Below, one piece after another: positions 11,601 to 22,200 of a stretch of 64,000 bases of DNA. The position numbers were made by a program, and so were the translations under genes. The notes below the pieces were generated by a model that had not been told where the DNA came from, did not search any database, and worked only from the letters and a program-made list of their open reading frames with translations. The number at the start of each line of letters is the position of its first letter. Position 1 is the stretch's first letter. This DNA comes from Tubiluchus corallicola (taxonomy: Eukaryota > Priapulida > Priapulimorpha > Priapulimorphida > Tubiluchidae), in contig JAQGDQ010000010.1 in the NCBI GenBank assembly GCA_030141605.1, positions 621,501-685,500 of the forward strand. Direction: 5' to 3'.

Positions 11601-12489
11601 TGTTTAAGGTACATCATCTCCTAATAATTTGATGTTCTTTCTCAAGCTTATTTTTTTCTCTATGAATTTTCTTCAGTATGCTCTCTTTTTCATGCTTATT
11701 TTTTCTCCTTGAATTCTCAGTTTTAAGTTTACTCTCTAATCACCTTCAATCATCTCTCATTATAAGACCTCATCTGTAACTAATCCTAACAAACAAAATA
11801 GCTTTTTATTGTTATACATCTTCAAAAAATTTTTCCAAGTACAAAATTATTATTTCTCATCTTTTTGAGCCCAAGCTGTTATTTTTTATTGTTTTTTTCT
11901 GTTGTTACATCCAAAATAATAGATGTATTTAATTTGACTATATTAATGGTTATCATTTGTCTTTACTTTTTGCTTGCAGTTACTCATCAATCATTTTTCT
12001 TCAGTTTTGAGACAATGCTTTATTTTCATCCTTATCGATTTTTTGTTGTTATTATAAATTTTCGTGGTTGTGGAGTGCCGCTGTTTCTTTTAAGACATAA
12101 ATATAGAAACCAAAGAAGATTGGAGAGGTTTATAAACTATTTATCAGCTTAACCGCTATCCTTCAACGGGAACGGTAAAAAACACTTCTTTTCAATGACA
12201 CCTATTCACATTCACCATTGTTATTTGCAAATCAGGCACTCATTTTAGTACAACTATAAGCTAAGTAATAGTTTATTATTTTTACAAATATTTCTTTGTC
12301 CCCCAAATTGTGTCATTTTGCTTAGATTTATGTATTTAAGAAACTTTTCTTTTATTTTTGGTTTTTGTTTACTGACAATTAATTATTATTGCTTTGCTTT
12401 GTTTGTGTTTTGCTGCAGCATCTCCTTTCGTTACTATTGTGTTTTGCTTTTATTAAACTTGCCATGTACGAAAGGACAGAAGACTAGAT

Positions 12490-14040
12490 TGTAGGGATCG
12501 CCGAGTAACCCACTAGCCGAAGTAGGACACGCCCGGTAAAACGCATGTGCTAAATTTGCGGAAAAGCAGTAGCGTACATGGGCAGCCCAAGCAAGACACT
12601 GGCGATGTCTGTCGAGAATTATGACATAATGAAACGTAAAACTAAATTTGTTTTGGAAAAAAGTAACTTTATAATAATGACAGATACTGCTTGACAATGT
12701 TTTTTTTACAATAATATCATCATTATTATTAGCTCCTATAATGTCATCACAACATTAAACTAAGTATCTAACGCTTTAACGAGAGAAACTATGTAGGGCA
12801 CATAACTCGCTAACCCGTTTGCTTAGTAGAAAACAATTATTTGTCCAAGAGAGACTGAAAAGGATTACCTGTCTGTGAAGCATGACAAAATAAAAAATGA
12901 TAATTATACCGTGAGCAAATGTTGGAATCGCCTAAAAAGTGCACTTATTTCACTTCAAAGAACATTAATATAGGCAAATATTAATTCTACTAGCTCAGAA
13001 TAAAATTCTTTTATTTTATCAGATGTATAATAAATTATTCAACGTGTATTGAAGTTTTTAATTATTATTATTATATATTAATTATTATATTATTACGGCG
13101 CTATTACACTTTCGCACCGCCTAGCTTTTTATAGGTTATTACTCGTTTGTAGGCTCGTAAGTCATCATTCTATTATTCTTACGTCATCAGTGAATCTTTC
13201 CGCTAATCTAATTGTAATTTAATAATATATTTAGGTATAATTACCAATAATTACGCTGTATTCACAGTTCTACACCTATACAGGGCGTATCGCCATCTTG
13301 TTTGTGTGTGTAGTCACGTGACAAATTTCGTACTAGTTTATGCATTATCAGGGCCTAGCTTAAGAGGCACGTGACACACTTTAATCTTCACCGCATTTAC
13401 GAAAGAAAGAAAAAACCTTTACTTTTTTATAATCTAATAGTAATAATACTACAGTAATAAATAAAATTAATGATAAATAACTGTTCCGTTCCAGGCCCAC
13501 CCGCGATACGATACAAATTCCCGTAGCTGCAACCCTAATAATCATAAATTATGCGAAGAAACTAAAAATACAGGTTAAGGGCCAAACACGTCACTGCGCG
13601 AGAGCGATTGCGCATCAGTGGTGTAAACACGGTTATTCACGTGCAGCTTTTAATGGCGGCGGTGGGTAAGTAATGCATGATTTTAATCTGTACTTATAAA
13701 GCGTAAGAAGCAATAATATTATGGGAATATGGTGTATATTACGCCTGTTGGTCTGCTTTCTGGCCTGCAGGCGTGAAAACAACCAATAGGCCAAGAAAAG
13801 CTAGGCGGTGCGAAAGTGTAATAGCGCCTATTATTACTATTACTAGTATTACATAAACAAGGAGAACGGACGGTGTCAGTACGCTTAACGAATTCAATTC
13901 GCGACCTGTCTCTAGTGTCCTACTTGGGCAGCCCATGTACGACGCGTCCTACTTGAGCTAGCCCATGTACGACGCGTCCTACTTGGACTAGCCCATGTAC
14001 GCCAATTGTTCTACTTCGGCTAGTGCCTCGGTGCCCAACA
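12490..14040. mobile_element. Inverted-repeat element B, copy 1, carrying nested element A1
   Basis: The ends are inverted and begin TGTAGGG/TGTTGGG. Inner inverted blocks contain CACTAGCCGAAGTAG. The right side holds three tandem units of about 30 bp (13917-14010), each with GTCCTACTTG and GCCCATGTACG. The same motif occurs inverted near the left end (CGTACATGGGCAGCCCAAGC). TAGAT flanks both ends, a possible 5-bp target duplication. Without the 732-bp insertion (A1) the element is about 815 bp. A second copy is at 51527-52235. No transposase is visible, so it is non-autonomous; superfamily uncertain. Confidence 0.75.
13097..13828. mobile_element. MITE A, copy 1 (732 bp), inserted in element B
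   Basis: Perfect terminal inverted repeats of at least 33 bp begin GGCGCTATTACACTTTCGCA and run through CCGCCTAGCTTTT. TATTATTAC flanks both sides (13088-13096 and 13829-13837), a 9-bp target duplication. The second B copy lacks this insertion and shows the empty site. The interior holds CRE-like TTACGTCATCAG, several CACGTG boxes, a TGCGCGAGAGCGATTGCGCA block, and ATGGCGGCGGTGG followed by GTAAGT at 13653-13665. It is highly similar to copy A2 at 52903-53637. The 8-9 bp duplication suggests a Mutator- or hAT-like mechanism. Confidence 0.9.
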
Positions 14041-16208
14041 TAGATGACCATTTGGTCCATCCCTGTTCTACTCCGTAATTACATTTATTTAATATTGAAC
14101 TAACAATATTGCTATAAATAAGACTAGAGAAAATAAAATGTTCTATGTTACTTTGATACGTACATGTATCTTTCTTTAACTAGAATATATATCAGTGACT
14201 GAAACCATGTGCAAAAACAAACCCTAGTTTGAAGAAGTAAAGCCAATCGAAGCTCGCAAAAACACCAATGATGTTATGGTAAGCACGTGATCTATATGCA
14301 GATATTATAGTATATTTACGGCATTTTCTACGACTGCGACAATGACTCTTAGTGTCTTCTTCATCTGCAAAAAATGGGTAAAAATAAAATAAAATTAAAA
14401 CTAAAAGCTCACTTGAAAGCTTACATAAATAAAGTAATACAGAATGATCAAAAAAACGATATAGCATACATGGGAATTCCATTTGAGGTCATTAGAAATG
14501 ATTACTCACAAATCTCTAATACGAATTTTTTCAGTTATTTCAGCATTTTTAAGAAAGTAAGATCTAATAGATTTAGGGCGTATTCTAAATAAAGCACATT
14601 TACTGGGTTTAAGGACCTCAACCATTTACTGTACCTGTCTAAACATTCATCTAAGTCATGTTGTAAAATATAGCAATCAAGATTGTTTCAAATTAGATAA
14701 AAGGGCTTTAAATCGTCAACAAATAATTATATGCTAGACTCTGGGGAAATACAGTGGGCGAGATCATTAATAAAATTAAGGAAGCAGCATGGGCCGTGCA
14801 TGTTTCCTTGGGGGATACCACTTATAACAAGGTGGATGTACCATTCAGTGGCTGTACCATTAAGAACAACATGTTGTAAATTATTGAAGAACACAGGATT
14901 TCAGAATAAAGCCATTAACTTCATCGAGCTCTGTAACCTTAAACTGTGTTAAGTTAATAAGCTTAGTATATATTGTTAATACTGAAATTAATGTCAATCA
15001 GAGAATAAGCATTCCAACCAAAAAGAGGAATAGACACGGCATTATCATCAGAAAGAGGCAAAAGCATCGGTGTTCGTTCTTTTTTTGCAAAAATTTTTCA
15101 TTGTATTTGTATTTTAGCATTCTCCCTAATATATAAAAATATATATTTTCTGAATACGTATGTGATTTCTAGCTTGTTTTTTAAATTATTCCACCAAATG
15201 ATTATTACCTGGCCTTCTCCACATCCAAAGAGTACACTTATCCTGATTCATCTAACAATTTTGACAATTATTTTTTTGAAAAATAGCGACAATATCATTG
15301 CAATTATAACTTGAAATCTGCAAGCCAGTGTGCTGAAGTGGTGAAGAGTGCTAATCAAATCTTATGAACGATAAATAGACAGTTTGTATCTAGAGACATC
15401 ACGACAATCATGAAATGGGTACAAAAACTTGGTAAGACCTAAATTAGAGTATTGTGTACACGCATGGATACCCACTATAGAAAAGACATTAAACTTTTAA
15501 AGGCTGTGCAACGTAAGGTGACCATTTATGATTGAAGGTATGGAGGAAATGTCGTATCAGGAGAGGCTTAGAAAATGCGTACTTACAACCTTAGAGTTGA
15601 GGAGACGTAGAAGAGATTTGACACAAACGTATAAAGTGGGTTAGGTGGCATTGAAAGAGAAAAAATGTTTACACTGGTAAGTGATAACAGAACCAAGGGA
15701 CATTCTGTAAAAATTTTTAAATATAGATCTAAATTGGATTGTTGAAAATATTTTTTCACGGAAAGAGTGGTTAGAGAGTGGAATCAACTCTCATCTGAAA
15801 TTGCTAAAGCTTCTTCAGTGAACAAGATCAAGAACAAGCTGTATAAATATTTAGATACGAAATATGGGGTTACAATGAGCTTGCTCGATTAACATCTACC
15901 ACTCTTAAATTTTAAGAGGGGCGGTATGGTATGGTATGGTGTAACTGTATGACTAACTGACAATTAAAATTAATCTGAAATTTAGGTGGATCATTTACTG
16001 ATTTTCTAAAATTAAATATAATATGTGGTCTGTAGCAATTGCAGAAATCACGCTACCTATTATTACTATGACAACGAGGGTTAGCGTTCTTTCTGTTTAA
16101 ATGTAAATTTCGTAAATTTAAACTTCGAAAAGTATTATGAAAACTAAATTTGTAATACTAATAGTTGAACGTAATAATTTTGGGCATTATTTTTCGCAGT
16201 GCATTAAA
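14041..16208. other. Region 5' of the ADAM17-like gene
   Basis: Between element B and the ADAM17-like start. It holds a LINE fragment (15320-15945). Upstream open frames at 14374-14592 and 14731-14952 are probably unrelated or decayed retroelement sequence. The ADAM17-like promoter should lie in the last few hundred bases, but no core motif is clear. Confidence 0.4.
15320..15945 (+). mobile_element. CR1/L2-like LINE 3' fragment
   Basis: With several frame changes the translation follows the C-terminal part of a non-LTR reverse transcriptase: VRPKLEYCVHAWIPTIEK, MSYQERLRKCVLTTLELRRR, DNRTKGHSVKIFK and YFFTERVVREWNQLSSEI. These correspond to the well-known R-x-x-L-E-Y-C-x-x-x-W, Y-E-R-L-x-x-L and F-F-x-x-R-V-x-x-x-W-N-x-L motifs. 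A stop near 15890 is followed by a (GGTAT)n run (15923-15942), as expected at the 3' tail of some LINEs. 5'-truncated and broken. Confidence 0.75.
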
Positions 16209-19200
16209 ATGATTAGACATGTGTGTATTTTCAGAAGCAATGACTGTTGCTTTCTAATTCTTTTAAGTTTATTAACATTTCAAGCTCGCGCTGTTGGTAA
16301 GTAATAACGAGTAATAAGTAGGACCGTACCAGTCAGATACACTTACAAATGTACACAGTACCATGCTTTCTTAACAATTCCATAATTTAAATATTGCGAA
16401 TTTTTTTTTTTGATAAACGTTTTAGTATTTTGGACAGCTAATCATGAATTGTACTGTTTACAACTACAAGTACAACAAGATCTTGTTGAAGTAGATAGTG
16501 AGATATTTTATGAATTTTTCATTATCAGGTATTTTAGAAAATTTGAGGTACTTTGAAACTCTGCGTGCTGATTCCATTCAGCACCGCATAGAGAAACGAG
16601 GAACCAAAGGTAAAGCAGATCATGTGAAAGAACTGAAGTTTAAAGGTTTGGGAAGGTAAATTCATTAGGCACTTAGTTAAAAACTAGGCTTAATAAATCT
16701 TGAACTTTTAGTCTTATGAAGGGTGCATGTTAATGTGCAAATTTAACTATAACATAATTTTAGTTATAAGTATAAAATGCATTCAGAAATTATAATTTCC
16801 ATTTGAAATCCCAGTTGAACATGGAGTGAAGTCCCAGTTAACGTGATGCATTATCCTGTATTTTATGATGGTTTGGAAGTGTGAAATGAGGGGAGCTATC
16901 ATCATAGCTATAGCTACAGACACTCAACAGCATGTAAACTTAATAAATTTTTGACAAGCCTAATTAACATCCTTCGTATGATAGTCAGCAATAATTAGAG
17001 TACTAGGTTTATTTCCAAAGTTTAAATCCAAGTATAAAAACAAGCGCAATTCAAAGCACCTCTTTGCAGCAGTGTTAACGAAGAATCGAACGAAACTCAT
17101 GATGTCATAATGGAAGGAGTTTACAACTGCCACTGCAATTTAAATATTCCAAACGTAATTCAGTACACAAGCTAATTTCTTGTGTGTGAGGAATAATAAA
17201 CTTGAGTCTGTCACCATAGTTATGCAGCCAAGTTGAGTCAACATTTGCTTTTAAAAACAGATTATGTGACATGAGGCATTGTGCTTTCAAGCCACATGCA
17301 AGGCCTCCTTAAAGCAAATAAATTTGTTCTACTGCAGGAATGAAAAATTAAATAGAGCTGTCAAATTTCATTTAGACTAGCTAGAAATGTAATTTTTACA
17401 TTATTTAGAAATTTTAGGCTGTACTTGCAGCCAACTGTTGGACTGCTTTCACCAGATTTTAAGGCTTATGCAGTAGATGGATACGGCAACATGACATCTG
17501 TGTACATTGACCCAGAAAGCTTTTATACTGGCCATGTTTTTGGTGAGTTTCAGTTTCGATCAAGTATTTGCGATCTTTGTACCAATTTTTTCGAATGTGT
17601 TAGTTTGTTTGTAATTGTGTAGCTTGAAGAATTGGGCTTATCTTCCATTTTTACTGCTAAGAAGAAACAATGAGGTGGCAGAACTAAATAAAAAAAATGG
17701 AGTTTGAGTGATGCGCCTTCAAAGTGAACTATTGTAGTTTGAAGCTATGTCAACTCATTGTTTATTGATTTAACATATTTTTTGAATCTCCATATAAGCT
17801 TGATGTATTTTGGATGTGAAAACAAGTACCAAAAAATTGCTCTGATTAGTATAATTTAGCATGAAGCATTTTTAGTAAAAGTAAGAGAATTACAATAGGT
17901 TTAATTTGTAAGACTAAAATCATAGTGTTATGCATGCTAAGTTGTTAACTTCAAAATAGAATGTTAGTTTTGATGATCTGTTAAAGTTAATTTATGTTTT
18001 CCCTTTGAAAGTATAGGGGAAAAGCACTCATCAGTAGCAGCTCACATAGATGACACAAGCTTGCTCACTGCTACTATTTCAACTGCTGATGATGCTTACT
18101 ATATTGAGGTATATGTTTATTATAGGTTTATATGCAGGGCACTTTATTTATGACTTTAGTCATAAATTGCATAAATAGCTTATTTAATACTAATTTCAGA
18201 TTTTATTTATGACTATTTATGACGTGTCAAATTTTGACCAAAAATGCCATCCTGAGCTAAAAGAAATACATATTTTTAATCAGAATCTTGTATTTTGCCT
18301 TTCTTCGTTCTTCATTACATTAAAATGTAATAAAAATGTCTACTTTCATCATTCCAAGGCCTGAAGTTTCTCGTATTGTTTTGCATGCAGGCATCCCTCC
18401 AGACTGAAATCCGTGATCGTGTTTATAATAATTATAGTATCGGTTTTAATTTGTTTAGGATGACCTATAAAATTACTGCTCATAAAAATCAATCTATTAA
18501 TTAATTCGTACAGTCACAATTCGTAGCCACAATTAGTACAAGTAAATAATGTATTTTTTTAAATATCGATTTTAAATTTAATGTTGGAAAATACTATTGG
18601 CTATTACATCTTTCTAGGGAACCGTCACGTATGTTTTCTAATTAAAATTACATTAAGCAAAATAACTAAACAAGAAAAACAGTTAAATTTTAATGACAAT
18701 GAAGCAACAAATTCTCCCAAAGATAAAATATGCTCAAATTCTAGCAGACGGCATTATTCTTATTTCTTGAGGATGAGGCAGTAAGGCACGGGAAACGCTT
18801 GCGGCAAACTCGAGCTAAAACCTACACCCAAGCCATTGACTTACGCCGCTTAGGGGTAAGCATCGAAGTTCGGTTCGATTCGAATTCGAAAGTCACAAAT
18901 TCGGTTCGATTCGAATTCGCTTTCTGGTAGAGAATGCTCACCCCTAACGCCGCTAGGATGAGAAAGGAACTGAAATGAACGTGCAAAGAAAAGAATTAGA
19001 AGTGTAGATTTCTGTTATTGTGCAGAGCGTAGGTTTGAGGCGGCAGAACTTTAGGACATTAAAATAGGTAAGCTGTCTTTAATTCAAATTTTCGATGGAA
19101 CGACAACGATTCTGTCGGTGCCTATTTATTTTTTCGCGGTAACGCGCTCATTTACTTTTTATTATTTAGGTTGCTTCTAGACGAGTTAATGACAGATAAA

Positions 19201-22200
19201 CGCATCAGTTAGACAGTCTCAGTTACTGTGTTAGTCCACCAAACAGTCACGCGCAAGCTTCTTATGGACTGCCTGTGTGTGTGGGAGAGAGAGAGAGAGA
19301 GAGAGACGGTGGAAACAGTTTTCTGTACTGAATTTTTTGTTCCATTCATCGGGAAATGATTATTTTTCTTTCGTTATTTATGACAAATTTGAAATCTTAT
19401 TTATGACTATTTATGACTATTTTGCAAGAAAAGTCATAAATAAAGTGCCCTGTTTATATGTCTTGAACTGCCTTATGAATTTTTATCTTGATTTTGGTTA
19501 GATAGTAGTGTAATACTGTTGCTATTTTGTTAGATTTTAGATTCAATAATATTGCGAATTGGGCCGAAGATCTGACCTTTTGTTATCAATCTTTTTTTGC
19601 TTTAAATTAATATAGATTTTGCAAAAAATTTACCTACTAATGTCTCCTGCAAGTGCCAGGTAAATATAAAATGTAAATAAGTCAGGAACACAGCAATAAA
19701 TATTTTTCGAGTTGTTAAATAGCTATAACTGGTAAATAACTACATCATGACATAGTTATTTACTAATCCTTTACTAAAATTCATTGCATCATAATATGCA
19801 AACTTATAATGCATTGTAACTGTAACTAGATATAATGCAGCACTATAACTGATTTTAACAGCTTACTTATAACAGCACACAAATAAATCCTCACTTCAAT
19901 ATGTTACGATTTTTACTGTTACGAAAGTTCAGTTTTAAAAATAGCGATACTGCTTGTAATAATAAATATATAACTACGTTTGCAAGATTTTATTACATAT
20001 GTAGTTGTTGTAATTGTGAAACTGTGATTGATTTTTTAACCTGTATAAATAATCTGTTTTTCAACTGTTAATGTCTTGTACTACTGTGCTATGTCTATTG
20101 TAATTGTGTAAGGTGTTTTCATTTTGGTTTATAGACCCATTATTGTGTTACTTAATTATATATATTTTAGCCCATGTGGAGACATGATGCTACTGCTGCA
20201 AATGACACTATGGTTATGTATAAAGAGTCAGACATTGTGGATGATTATGGAGCACAAAATAAAACTGCAAAGAGGCAAGTTTCTTGTTTTTAATATTAGA
20301 TAACTGGCTAAAAGCAGAAGTGATATAATCTAATTTCACGGCTACATCATGTTTTTGCTCTGTTCACCTTCTCCTTAGTATCTGTATGCGTTTATTAGCC
20401 GGCTGTGTAAGACATGTTTAAATGAATTTTAAGTGTTTGCTGCAAGTTTACGTTTTACTACTTCAAGATGAAAAGGAAATTTTCAGTCTTACAAAAATTG
20501 GGACAGTATGACTCAGCTACAACTTGTTGCAAACTGCAAATACTGATGAAGTTTTTATTTATTTATTTATTTTTATTAAACACAAATTTGAGGACAAGCA
20601 CCAGTGCAATACTGATAATGCTTGTCCTATACAGCAACAACAACAAGAACAACAGTATTAACAACAACAACAACAACAACAACAACAGCAACAGTAACAA
20701 CAACAACAACAACAACAGCAACAACAACAACAACAATACGTCAAACACAAATTTTTTTTATTGTTGTGTAGGTTATTCATTATAAGTATTATACTTCTGC
20801 TTTTCCTTAAATTTGTGTTTAAAAAATAAAAATTAAAAGAATATATATATACCAATGAATTAAGTGAATGAATTAAGAGTAGGCACACGATAGCAAAACT
20901 TTCACATATTACATTATATGTTATACATTATACATGCACATATATATCAACAATTGCAATTTATGACAAGTTCTAGATGAGTCATATCTGCCTGATTCTT
21001 GTGAATGTACATAGGCTAATCATCAAATACAGTAACTTTTTCTTTTAGCATTTTAAAAATCTCCAGAAACAGCATATTTTTGTCGATGTGACCATTTCTA
21101 ATTCTACGAACATTTATGTTTTCCTGGAGACGAGATGAGAATGCTATAAGTATGATGTGACCCAGACCTCACAAACTTTTAAAACAAGAATTTCACAAGT
21201 AAATATTTTGACAGATACTAAGTAGGCATTAAGAATAATGCAATGGAACTCGAATGTGGTTATGTTTTTATTTGCAGATTTTGCAGCTACATCAGCAGAG
21301 ACACTGATAGAAAAAACGTTTCTAGCAGCAGTCAAAATTCCACTGAGAAAGGGAAGGCTGCAAAACTTTCAAAAATTGATGCAGTGCACAAGACAAACAG
21401 AACAAAACGAAGAATCCGTCAGTTGCTGCAGCATAAAATGGCAAATAAACGAAAATCACGTATGCGGAAGAAACTTAGCCATTGTTCTTTGTTACTGGTA
21501 GGTGACTATAGATTCTACAAGCACATGGGCCATAGGAGTATACCGAATTCTGTAAATTATATGGTATGTATGGTGGGGGGATTCTGTTAGTTGTCTAATA
21601 CTTACTTTTAGTTGTACTTACACAGTTGCATGACATTCAATACTGTAACTTGACAGTTCTGTGAATCAATGATATATAATTGTATATATAAAAAATAAAG
21701 ATTTATCATTATGCTATCCAGTATCTACCAAATGTTGCCTTTGTCTGGCATTAGTAGGCTAGTTCCCTTGCTAGTTAGTGTAACGTGCCGAGGGCTATTG
21801 GCTTCCTAATTAACACCCTTGAATTAACGCTTGATGTGACAAATGTTTTCAGGCATGTAGCTAGTCTTGTAACTTGCTAAAATCACCCAAAGAAGAAACG
21901 TGGCCAGCATTCTTAAGATATTATGTAATATTTTCTTCATATTTTCTACATTCAAGGTAATTTGAAAAAAAGATTTTGCTACACTTAGTTCACTCACTAT
22001 CTTAGTTCATTGGTAGACTTCTTGGGTCTAGCATACAGCAAGTATTATTGTAATTTTGAGATATGAGTTTACCTAAAGTAGCATTACTGGTCCAGTCAAG
22101 GTATTCTGTGGCTTGCAGTCATCATGTTAATATCTTGAGCAAACTAGTAAATATAATTAGAAACAATTTTTAACAAGAACAGGTTAGGGAAAACAAGCTA

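Larger units (their letters stand above)
8284..12489. other. Intergenic stretch with decayed LINE pieces
   Basis: AT-rich sequence 5' to the zinc-finger gene. The recognisable content is two decayed LINE 3' fragments (10790-10980 antisense, 11100-11600 sense), annotated separately. The remaining open frames (for example 11865-12152) are low-complexity hydrophobic translations without family signatures. No gene seen. Confidence 0.4.

Noticed and set aside
20563..20888. Poly-Leu, poly-Asn and poly-Cys open frames
   Set aside because: They are translations of the CAA/CAG simple repeat in an intron.
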